NCBI GenBank assembly: GCA_019916065.1
Contig: CM034236.1
Coordinates: 16,693,167-16,757,166, forward strand
Reading direction: 5' to 3'
DNA: 64,000 nt
Source of the DNA: Vitellaria paradoxa
Taxonomy: Eukaryota; Streptophyta; Magnoliopsida; Ericales; Sapotaceae
Made by a program: the position numbers and the translations under genes. Position 1 is the stretch's first letter. Each line of letters starts with the position of its first letter. Positions 1 to 9,411 of this stretch are shown here, in pieces. The notes under the pieces are model-generated. The model was given only the letters and a program-made list of their open reading frames with translations. It was not told where the DNA came from and ran no database searches.

Positions 1-889
1 CCTGCTGCTTGTTACCATCCGCTGACTCAAATTTCTGATGTGTCTTGACCATAAATATCACATCTCTACTGATCACTACCTTGTTTGTTTCTGGATCCCA
101 AAGCTTGTACCCTTTTACCCCTTTTTCATACCCAATGAAGATACACTGTTTGGATTTCGCATCAAGTTTTGACCTCTCATCCTTGGGAACATGAACATAG
201 GCTGGACATCCAAAAACTCGAAAAACTGAATAACCTACATCTCTCCCTATCCACAACTCTTCCGCTACCTTTCTATCCAGAGCAATACTCGATGACCTAT
301 TTATAATAAAACATGTCATATTCATTGCTTCTACCCAGAAAATCTTAGGAAGTCCTGCATTCAATCTGATACACCGTGTTTGCTCCGCTATAGTTCTGTT
401 CATCCTTTCTGCCACCCCATTTTGCTGAGGTGTCTTATGAACTTTAAAGTGTCGCTGAATTCCGTGTTTCTCACAAAACTTCAGAAAAGGCCTATTCTTG
501 TACTCTTTCCCATTATCTGTCCTGAGGCACTTAATTCGCTTCCCTATTTGGTTTTCCACTTCAGCTTTCCACACCTTGAATTTATCAAAAACTTCAGATT
601 TGTGTTTCATGAATTACACCCAAACTTTCCTCGAAAAATCATCGATAAAGTTCACGAAATAAAGAGATCCTCTTTTCGAAGCTACACTCACTGGCCCCCA
701 AACATCTGAATGTATGTAGTCAAGAATTCCTTTCGTTCTATGAGTAGCACCTCTAAACTGCACCTTATACTATTTCCCTAGAACACAGAACTTGCAGAAT
801 CCAACCTTGCACGATTTCACCCCTTTCAGCAGAATCCTCTTATGTAGTTCCAACATCCCACGTTCCCCCATATGCCCCAGACGCATATG
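1..889 (-). pseudogene. copia integrase (broken), running off the window
   Basis: Minus-strand translation gives HMRLGHMGERGMLELHKR and CKFCVLGK (HHCC zinc region). The core follows, with DVWGPV (first Asp), CLRTDNGKEY (second Asp) and PQQNGVAERMNRTI (third acidic residue). After that come FGCPAYVHVPKDERSKLDAK and GYKLWDPETNKVV, which lead into the RT linker. In-frame stops lie at 770-772 (probably CAG to TAG in GKQ) and 614-616 (after RKVWV). The catalytic residues are all present, so the element was coding-competent before these mutations. The plus-strand open frames in this interval are shadows. Confidence 0.88.
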
Positions 890-892
890 CTA

Positions 893-1639
893 AAGCATAG
901 TATCATCAGCATCTTCAGTTACAGTGGCAGCGGCTCCACCTACAACTGTACTCCCTATCAGCTTATAAATGTTTCTAGGACCTTTCAAACCCTTCAAGAT
1001 CACCATAGCACCTTTCGTTACCTTCATTACTCCACCTCCTGTTTTGTATCTGTAGCCCGCAGAGTCTAAGGTTCCCATTGAAATTAAGTTTTTCCTCAAA
1101 TCTGGAACATGCCTAACATCACCCAAGGTTCTCACAATACCATCAAACAGTTTGATTTTAATTGTCCCTATTCCCATGACTTTGCAAGATGCATTATTGC
1201 CCATAAGAACAGTACCACAATTCACTGACCTGTAGGTATCAAACCATTCTCTGTTAGGAGACATGTGATAAGAGCATGCTGAATCCAGAATCCATGAGTC
1301 TGATAGATGATCCACATGAACTGATACTGAAAGCATATCACCATCTTCTTCTGAATCCTGTTGTGCAACATTCGTAGAATTCGACGGTCCATCTTTCTTC
1401 TCCTCTGCCCTTCTCTGTTTCTTCTTCCAGTTTGTGCTCTTTTTAGGACAATCTTTCTTCATGAGTCCCGGTTCATGGCACTTGTAACACTTGTACGCAA
1501 ACCCTTCACTGGACTGCCCCCTCGACTGAGATCTCCCACGGCCTCCACCTGCTTTACCCCTCTCCTTCTTTCTTCCACAATTCTCGTACCCCTTTGCCAC
1601 CAGTCCTTCACCTTGAGATAAATTAGCCTGTTGCTTGCG
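893..1639 (-). pseudogene. copia nucleocapsid knuckle and aspartic protease
   Basis: The open frame, continuous with the gag frame, carries a basic Gly/Arg-rich stretch and then CYKCHEPGLMKKDC. This is a CX2CX4HX4C knuckle in which the His is replaced by Leu, so zinc binding is probably lost. It is followed by the protease core WILDSACSYHMSPNREWF (the D-S-A version of the D-S/T-G active site) and the usual downstream LGDVRHVPDLRKNLIS. The frame ends at a TAG (890-892) exactly where the family has Trp in the LWHMRLGHMGERGM motif that opens the GAG-pre-integrase domain. No start codon is needed, because this is an internal part of a polyprotein. Confidence 0.9.
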
Positions 1640-2203
1640 TTAGTTATACACCAAAAGGGCTGCAGTGACCTCCTCTAGTTCTAGGGTTTCTTTTCCCCAA
1701 AGTAGAGTTGTAACGAGCGTGTCGAGAGAAGATGATAATGAGGACAGCAACATTAGAGCCTGGTTTTCCTCTTCGAATTTCACGTCAATCCTTAGCAGAT
1801 CGCTAACAAGTTGATTGAACGTATGAATATGCTGAATTAGATCGGAACCCTCGGCCATCTTCAATCTAAATAACTTCTGTTTTAAAAACAGTTTATTTGT
1901 CAAAGACTTTGACATATACCTGCTCGCCAGTTTAGCCCAAATACTAGCAGGCGAGTCATCATCAATGACGTGATACATAACTTCGTCTGCAAGGCACAGA
2001 CAAATCGTACTCACTGCCTTCATTTGCAGTTCTTCCCAGTCATCGTTTGACATCGCCTCTGGTTTCTTCTTAGCCCCGTTCAACGCCTTCACCGAACCCT
2101 GCTGTATTAACAGATCTTTTACCTGCTGTTGCTATAGTCTGAAATTTCCAGTCCCGTCGAACTTTTCTACATCAAACTTTGTAACAGACGAACTTCCCAC
2201 CAT
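1640..2203 (-). pseudogene. copia Gag (UBN2-type), N-terminal part
   Basis: Capsid region of the copia polyprotein. The likely start is the ATG at 2201-2203 (MVGSSSVTKFDVEKFDG), 20-odd bases inside the primer site, as in TNT1-94 relatives. The open stretch downstream contains the family's ASIWAKLASRYMSKSLTNKL and LKMAEGSDLIQHIHTFNQLV motifs. A TAG at 2132-2134 stands where the family has Trp (FRLW), and a TAA at 1640-1642 stands where the frame would continue as YN(Q)RKQQ. Both are consistent with single transitions. The Gag protein would form the virus-like particle in the cytoplasm; this copy cannot make it in full. Confidence 0.88.
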
Positions 2204-2224
2204 CAATCTTCGTGTGATTCAACC

Positions 2225-2238
2225 TGGCTCTGATACCA
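2225..2238 (-). other. copia primer binding site (tRNA-iMet)
   Basis: On the minus strand this reads TGGTATCAGAGCCA, the complement of the 3' end of plant initiator tRNA-Met, separated from the LTR by three bases (att). This is the standard primer for plant copia elements. Confidence 0.9.
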
Positions 2239-2241
2239 ATT

Positions 2242-2643
2242 TGTAGGATCGATTTACACACACACACACGATATATGGAAGAAAAACAGTAAAAGATCAA
2301 CACACAGATTTACGTGGTTCCCCAAAATCTGGGTACGTCCACGGGAGCGGGAGCGGAAGCGAGAGTGAGAGTTCTTTCTCTTATTGATCACAGGGTTACA
2401 TAGAGAATATTTATAGCCATCTCTATTCCTAACCCTAATAGGATTACATGGTCTATTCCTAACCCTAATAGGATTAGATGGTCTATTTCCCAAAATACCC
2501 TTAATTATACTGTACCATACAGCGAAGGGCGTTGCCCCCCCGCACCCCCCAAACCTTCAAGCCTATGGCCCAACCCACTACGCATTGAATCCGAGTCCTT
2601 CCTAGCACTTGGTTTCTCTCCGTATGAGCCACAAGTCCCAACA
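2242..2643 (-). repeat. copia 5' LTR
   Basis: The 402-bp LTR reads TGTTGGGAC... to ...CGATCCTACA on the minus strand, with TG/CA ends and a short terminal inverted repeat (TGT..GGA / TCC..ACA). It starts three bases from the primer site. It contains a (CA)n run and a GC-rich stretch near 2520-2560. The second LTR is outside the window, so age cannot be estimated. Confidence 0.88.
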
Positions 2644-2675
2644 TAGCCATTGTTAAAGGCTCAAAAGTAGTTTAT

Positions 2676-4275
2676 GATGTGGATGTTGATGGCGACTCGC
2701 CATTCTCTGCGATGGTCATAGCTTGCCCTCTACCGCACAAGTTCAAGATGCGAGTGCGTAACTCTTTTGATGGTTTGATTTGACCATTTGGAGGCCTATA
2801 AGACTCTGATGTACATACATGCATATCCTGATGAGATCTTGTGTCGGGTCTTTTTGACAACACTCAAGGGCCCAGTTCAATTATGGTTTAACAAAATCAA
2901 GATGGGTACTATCACCAACTTTTCTCAGCTTGAAAAGCTATTTGTGAGTCACTTTATTGGAGGAAAGAGTTAAAGGAGACTAGTCACCCACCTCTTGATG
3001 ATCAAATAAGGTAAGGATGAGCTCCTCAGAGATTACGTGGGTAGATTCAATAAGGAGATTCTAGAAGTGGATGAGGCTGACGACAAGGTGGTAGTTACGA
3101 CCTTCATGAGTGGGTTGAGAATGCCCAAGTTTATGGCCCCGCTCTTTGAGAAAGCTCCCATTGATATGGCTGAGTTGATGGTTTAGCCTCAGAGACATAT
3201 TAATATGGAGGATGGCCTTAGGGCCAAGCGGGAAAATGATGGGGCAGGGGGCTCCAAAACTGACAAGGAGCAACCAAATGATTTTGGCAATTCTTGGGAT
3301 TTTTGGAATCCTAAGAATTGGAGATTTGATGAAAGATTGGTTTGGGGTATGAGGAGGCAAGGGCGGAGCTACATAGGGGCAAGGGGGGCAAGTGACCCTC
3401 CTCAATTTTTAAGATAAAATTACTAAAATTCCCTCCTTGTTATTTTAATTTTATTTAAAAATTAAATTAATTAAAAATTAAGATATTTTGATTTTATTAA
3501 AAAATTAAAGTTAACTCAAGATTTTTAACATGTAAGAAGTTTAAAAGAATCAAACTTGGTATTTTTTGTGAAATAAAGTGTATCCTTTTAATACATTATT
3601 GCATATTTCTGTTTATACTATCAATAAATTTAGCATATAACACAATAAATTCTATAGATAATAAAATTTAATAATAATTATATTTTTTGTAGCGAGGGAT
3701 ATCTCTAATAAATTTCAAGTGCTTGAACCATTAACCGTGAGAAATATATTCACTAGTGAATACTCAAGAATAATTTATTTTCTCTCTAAAAATAATATTA
3801 TTTTCTCCTACTCTTAATCGAAAAATAAGTCGATTGTTATTTTTTCTTGAGTACTCGGTGCCCTCCTCAGCAAAAATTTTGGCTCCACCCCTGTGAGGAG
3901 GTACAGTGATCTCGACTGTAATTTTACTTCACTCAACATGAGGTTGGAGAATGTTTTATTTGAGATCTAAAATGATCTGACCTTGAAATGGCCTGAAAGG
4001 CTGAGGACCCTAGCTGATAAATGGTTCTAAGCAAATTATTGCCGATTCCATAGGGATCATGGGCATGATATAGATGATTGTATCGACCTAAAAAGACAGG
4101 TTGAGGAGTTGATCAGACACAGTGAACTTGGAAGATTTGTGGCTAGTCGGGATAATAACAGAAAGGCAAGCGCAGAAACCCCAAATGAAAGAGCCCTTAG
4201 CAAAGAAGTCCCCCACTAAGGAGCCTTGACCGAGCACGCCAGAATAACCAGCCAATTAGTGAGACACACATAATT
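2676..4275 (+). pseudogene. Tat-type Gag, frameshifted and interrupted
   Basis: Fragments in several frames match gypsy Gag (Retrotrans_gag): PLPHKFKM near 2735, then EAYKTLMYIHAYPDEILCRV and LTTLKGPVQLWFNKIKMGT (2788-2973), FVSHFIGGK, and DEADDKVVVTTFMSGL after 3070. A hAT MITE sits at 3358-3893. Gag-like sequence resumes after it (HDIDDCIDLKRQVEELI near 4060-4115), as expected upstream of protease. There are several frameshifts and stops. It would be the particle protein of the Tat element and is non-functional here. The 5' end of gag and the 5' LTR are missing. Confidence 0.8.
3358..3893. mobile_element. hAT-type MITE (536 bp) in the gypsy gag
   Basis: The two ends form terminal inverted repeats, CAAGGGCGGAGC on the left and CAGGGGTGGAGC (reverse complement of the right end), and are flanked by an 8-bp direct repeat tgaggagg at 3350-3357 and 3894-3901. 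An 8-bp duplication with CAGGGGCGGAGC-like ends is characteristic of plant hAT MITEs. The interior is AT-rich with no coding capacity. Removing the element and one duplication restores the surrounding gag sequence. Confidence 0.87.
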
Positions 4276-4898
4276 TTGGGTAGATTTACTACTGGAGGGG
4301 AATCCTCTAGTGCAAGTAGGAGGTATGCTCAAGAGGCAAGAGCCCCCTGTAAAGTTCTAACGACCAAGCGACCGTGCAAGAAAGCTAAGCCTTATTGCCC
4401 TTCAATCACCTTCATAGAAGAAGAAGCAAAGGAGTTGTGCCAGTCCCATGATGACCCCTTAGTCATTTCCTCATGCATTGCCAACTTCAAGATTTGGAGA
4501 GTTCTAATCAACAGTGGCAGTTCAATGGATATTTTGTACTGAGAGGCATTCGAGAAAATGAAGATTAGCAAATTAGCAAAAAGAAGCTACAACCAGTGTT
4601 CTTCCCCTTTATGGGCTTTACTAGAGACCAAGTGACTTTACTCGGGTCCATTGTGTTGCCGCTAACTCTCAGGGATGAACCACATCAGGCGATGAGGATG
4701 ATCAATTTCCTGGTGGTGTATTACCCCTCGGTATATAATGTGATCCTTGGGAGGACGACCCTCAATCAATTTAAAGTGGCCACATCCACATACCATCTTC
4801 GCATCAACTTCCCGACAGAAGATGGTGTGGGATGTGCCAAGGGCGACCAGAAGGTGGCAAGAGAGTGTTATATGTTCTCCCTCAAGCAAGATACTTAA
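4276..4898 (+). pseudogene. Tat-type aspartic protease, inactive
   Basis: The frame contains PLVISSCIANFKIWRVLINSGSSMDILY, the retropepsin active-site region of Tat elements. The catalytic Asp is replaced by Asn (LINSGSS instead of LVD-S/T-GSS), consistent with one G-to-A change. The frame ends at a TGA where the family has Trp (ILYWEAFEKM), and continues from about 4596 as MGFTRDQVTLLGSIVLPLTL and SVYNVILGRTTLNQFKVATS, the conserved C-terminal part of the domain. It is followed by KFPTE-type and ARECYM motifs that lead into RT. Confidence 0.87.
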
Positions 4899-4984
4899 AA
4901 AGAGGCACTGATTGTGGACAGCTTAGAAGTTCAGGATGACAAAGAGCTAAAATGAGGAGAGTTAGTTGATGAGTTGGAGGATGT

Positions 4985-5363
4985 TATGATCGGCACTCCT
5001 AAATAGAACAAGTCTATAAAGATAGGCTTAGAGATCCCCGAGCCAATAAAAAGTGAATTAAGGAATTTTTTGTTGAATAATGCGGATGTATTCACTTAGT
5101 CCCGTGAAGATATGCCAAGAATAAGTACAAATGTAATAACTCATCATTTGAACATTTTTTGTAGGCCAACCCAATAAAACAAAAAGAAGAATTTTTTGTC
5201 CTGAACATAATGAAGCGATTGAACAAGAAATAGATAAGTTAATAAAGGCCAAATTTATTTGGGAAGTCAACTACCCCACTTGGCTATCAAATGTGGTTAT
5301 AGTGAAAAAGTCTAATGGTAAGTGGAGGATGTATGTGGACTTCACAGATCTCAATAAGGCATG
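4985..5363 (+). pseudogene. Tat-type reverse transcriptase, N-terminal stub
   Basis: With frameshifts, this reads GLEIPEPIKSELRNFLLNNADVFT, then SREDMPRIS, a degenerate KRRIFCPE-like stretch, FIWEVNYPTWLSNVVIVKKS and NGKWRMYVDFTDLNKAC. This is the beginning of a gypsy RT up to the DLNKAC motif. It stops dead at the E1 LTR. The palm motifs, including the YxDD box, and RNase H do not reappear on the other side of E1, so they have been deleted from the window. Confidence 0.85.
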
Positions 5364-7078
5364 TGACTGCATCAAATTATTGTGTCTAGAATAACCCCCA
5401 AGTATAAGGGTGTGCGATGTAGTTTTACCAAGTGAGTCCAGGATCGTATCCACAGGAAACTTTGAGATTGAACACTAAGGTTTTCTAAGTTCTTCTATTA
5501 ACTGGTTTCTTTTAAAAAAAAAAAAACTTAATTTTGGGTTTTAAAAAGTGTTGATTAACTAACTAGTAAACAAATAAAATAAATTGCAAGAATTGAACTA
5601 GACTAAGATTCAAGAAATTAATTTACTTCTATTCGAATTAATGGAAAAGCAAGATTCAAAATTAAACTAAACTAAAACAATGAAAGTGATAAAATCACGC
5701 ATTTAAAATAATTAAAGATCTTGATCTAACCTTTAAATCTGGGTGGGTTCATTACTTCATGATTCGATATGTTTTTATCTCAGTTTAAGTTTCACATAAA
5801 GGAAAAATAAACTGGAAGTTATCTTCATGAAAACATTTTTAGATTCCAAAACACGGTTTTCAAATCTCGTTTAGGATTGGAAACCTAGAAAATATTATGA
5901 TATTTCTTTTTTGGACTCAGATCTGATTTATTTATTTCAAAATTATTAAGAAACATTTAATCAAGAGTTCTTATTAGTAATTACAGAGAAGATGATCAAG
6001 AAAACTTGTTTTTGAAAGCTTTTGAAAATAAATAATACAGATCTGAAAATTGTAAACTCATAAGTGCAAGTTTTCACTTTGCGTGTATGGATCTACGTAC
6101 ATGTCACCAATGGTAGTGATCCACCCATCATTACTAGGTTAAATCAAGAATAAAAATTTAACCTAACATGGATGAAATAATAAAACAATAAATAAAAAGA
6201 CAATACGAAAGCAAAAGAATCTTTATTAAATAAAATGAAACACGTACCACTCTTCGTAATGAACTAAACTTGAATCTAAAAGCAATCAAAAACTCCCCAA
6301 AAACAAAATTAAAAACTCTCTACACTAACCTATTGTAATGAAAAACTAAACTGAAAAATATAGACAAAAGCGTAGGTGAGAAGTCCCCTATTCGGCTGTC
6401 AAAGCTACATATATATAGAGGAGATGAGAAATCCTAAAAATATAATCTATCCACCAAATCAACTTTTTGTGGTCTGGACCACCTGTGGGGGTGTCTGGAC
6501 CACAGTGTACTTCCTCTTTAATTCGTGTCTTGCTTCTGATAGTTTTCTGTCCTCAACTTCCAATGCGATGATTCAGGCTTTGGCTAAAACACAAAAGTTG
6601 TAGTCCTTTGAGTCTTCTTTCCAACTAAAAAAGAATTAGGTCAATTCGAATTGTTAGTGAAAAGATATGGTCAAAATATTGACAGGGTGTCAAACTAGAA
6701 CTTCAGCTGCATACCACTTCAACCATCTTGAACTTCGGACCATTTTCTTCTCCTTGGTGGCCATGGTAACTGATCTCATTCCTTGGGATGGCTCTTGGGA
6801 TATTGAGGAAGTCTTGAAAGTCATTGGATATATCGGCATTTTTGTCTACAAGCTCTTTTCTCCATGCGTGCCAAGTGTTCAGTGAAATGCCTCCAAAACA
6901 GTAGCTTTTTCAGTCTCTTCACCATTGTTTTTTTTGATAATTTTTGGCTTTTCTTTGTATTTTGAAAACAAAATACCATAAATTACAAAACATAACTAAA
7001 ACTTTAAAATTAATTGAATAAATGCATGATTTATGTTTTAAATTATGCTTTGTAATTACACTTTTTCAAGTGTAATCA
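5364..7078 (-). repeat. E1 3' LTR (1.7 kb)
   Basis: Starts TGACTGCATC on the plus strand and ends ...GTAATCA, giving TGA/TCA ends. The first ~115 bp repeat at 11399-11513. Landmarks inside are a palindromic GTGGTC..GACCAC pair (6466-6510), a ~110-bp module at 6570-6680 that is shared with E2 and with the LTR at 54232-57957, and a hairpin at the very end (7055-7076). The LTR is followed by the polypurine tract (plus-strand CACCCCCCAA). Confidence 0.85.
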
Positions 7079-9411
7079 CACCCCCCAACTTACCTATTGC
7101 TAGTTCCTGGCAATTAAAAGGATTCAAATCCTAGGGCTAAAAGGCATAAATCAAGCATTCTTAACTTATTCAAAAGCAAAGATAAGTAAAAACTCAAACA
7201 AAAAGGGAGGTCCATTTTTTGTAGGAGACACACGGCCATACTTAGCGTGTGAGGCAAGCCCTTTAAACCCCTAGGTTCCCTCTAGTGGATGAGTAAGGTC
7301 TTGTGAAGGTTTGCAGTGATGCTACCCACAAACATCTATGACATGGTCTCAAAGTATTAAAAAGTGATCAAGATAAAAAATGAATCATGCTCAAGCTCAA
7401 CAAGTCACAAAACCCAAATATCATATGTAATTCCCAAGTGCTAAGTATAAATGCTTGGACTATCAAAGTAGAAAGAGCATGAGTGCAAAATTGTTTCATT
7501 CATTCAACAAGGTTGCAAGAGCGTAAATGGAACTAGGTTTTGACTTCAAATACTCACAAGGTACCACTCATAGCAAAGAATTCACTCATCAAGGGTTCAC
7601 ACATACCTATTAGCATATAATGCTATCCTTGTTGCACATAACCCCACAAATAAGTGAGTGAACTAAAATGAAATTCAAAGTGGATAGCTCATAACCGTGT
7701 TCCAATGCATGTGTAAGAGATCACACCACACAACCTATACAAGATCACTACATGCACAATACAAGAGTTGCTTGCTTAGAATTCACTAGGTCTTTGTTTT
7801 GGTTGTAACTTGGCTAGGGGTAATGGTTAACAATGGAGGATATGGAAATCAAAGCACATGTTTTGGTATAAAGATGCTTAAGTGCGCACAAGTCCCAAAC
7901 TACCCATTTCTTTTCCAAACCTGAACAAGAATCCCAACAAGAAGCTTATTCACACTAAATACCACCATTGGGACAATTTCAAATATTGCAAATAATGTAC
8001 AAGTCCTATAATTTCATAAACAAAAGGAATAATAAATTTTTTTCTTTTTTTTTTTCTTTTTTTCTTTTTTTCTTTCTTTTTTCATTTTTTTTTCTTTTTT
8101 TCCGTTCTCTTTTTTTCTTTGAAATAATGAAATATACATAAGCTAAATTCTCCATCCAATATTTCCTCTCAGTATTCTCTCAAAAGTTTCCATTCCCAAC
8201 ACCCATTCACATCATTGACATTAAGGCACTTTCACAACCCAAGACATGTGAAGGTAAGGCTTAAAGTAAGGTTAAGGGATAATATATAAGGTGGGAACCA
8301 AGAAAAAAATATAATATAAATATCACACACTTTATTAAAAGGCTTCAAGTTGGCTCCTAAGGTAATTCATAACCAACGAAGGATAAGAAGGCCCGACAAT
8401 AGCAAAGATGGCCTAGCATCACGTTCAAAGCTTGCAACAACTCATAATGTGCCAAGTGAAACTCATGCAAGTGTGTGGGATGCAATTGGTGCATTGAAAA
8501 CCAAAGTGTAGAATAAAAGAATTGCGATTATATGCAACCCTTCAAGAAAAGAATAATAGGCTTAAAAGCTCACCATTAAGGGGTATAAGTCTCCACGTAG
8601 TCCAAGAATGCTCAATTAACCAATGTTAAACAAAATCCACTCTTAAGGACACAAGCTTTTCTCTATGATAGTCAAAAAATGCACAAGGTCATGACACACT
8701 CAACTTGAACTAAGTTTCCTATTAAAGCTTGAATAAGACTCACTTCTCACTCTCACTCAATTCCATAATCAACCAAACCAAAAAAGGTTGACATGTAGGT
8801 ACAATTGTGCTAAATTCATGTATTCAAATTCAAAGATGCTAAAAAATTTTTAATTTTTACAATTTTGGCACAAAAGGTCATCATGCGAACCCTACCCCCT
8901 AACTTAAAATTCACATTGTCCTCAATGTGAGAACCATGAAGCATATGTGGGTCCGTAGTGTGCAAAGTGAGCATGATGATGAGCACGAAACAATAACCAC
9001 AAAGGGCACAAATAAGAACAAACCACAAAATAAGCTAAACATACACCCATTACTCAAGCCATATAAGGCATCACCCAATACATCCCCCTAACTTAGATTC
9101 TACAGCACTTCCAACAACAACAACTATAAGTATGAAGTACCAATTTGAAAGTGCAAAACTAAATAAAAGGGAGAGGAAGGATATTATCTCAAGAGCTTCC
9201 TTATTTAAAGAAAATAAAAGAACTCAAGCAATTTATTCCTTTGAATCAAAATGTACTAAAAGAAAAATAAAACTTCTACGAGAGAAAATGTTAGAATAAA
9301 CAAATAAAAGTAAAATAAAAGAAAACTAAAATTTAATTTAGGCGAAAAGATAACAAAAATAAATAAATAAAATCTAATCTACTAACATACAAGAGTTAAT
9401 GCAAAAATATA
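7079..9411 (-). other. E1 conserved non-coding tail between gag and polypurine tract
   Basis: About 2.3 kb without coding capacity, occupying the place of pol. It aligns from end to end with 17149-19375 of E2; the best-kept block is 7230-7350 (versus 17300-17420), which contains the shared string ccctttaaacccctaggttc. Other shared landmarks are a T/C-rich run (8036-8115), a CATTG-TCCT-CAATG hairpin near 8920, and two extra C-runs (ccccct near 8892 and 9084) that resemble the polypurine tract on the minus strand. Confidence 0.75.

Larger units (their letters stand above)
1..2643 (-). mobile_element. Ty1/copia retrotransposon, 5' part (TNT1-94 type)
   Basis: A minus-strand copia element cut by the left edge of the window. 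In element order it has a 5' LTR (2242-2643), a tRNA-iMet primer site, Gag with a UBN2-type domain, a CCHC-like knuckle, an aspartic protease and most of integrase. The gag-PR-INT-RT order is the copia order; RT would lie before base 1. Five in-frame stops (2132-2134, 1640-1642, 890-892, 770-772, 614-616) break the polyprotein, so the copy is dead although the reading frame is otherwise continuous. It lies directly against Tat-type gypsy sequence at 2644 and probably inserted into that element; the bases next to the LTR are tagcc, but the partner duplication is outside the window. Confidence 0.93.

Noticed and set aside
380..709. Plus-strand open frame of 109 codons
   Set aside because: It lies antisense to the copia integrase, whose minus-strand reading matches the family; the plus frame has no recognisable features.
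2400..2480. Telomere-like ccctaa repeats (aaccctaataggatta twice)
   Set aside because: Only two copies, in an LTR, with a ~35-bp period; a local LTR duplication, not interstitial telomere DNA.
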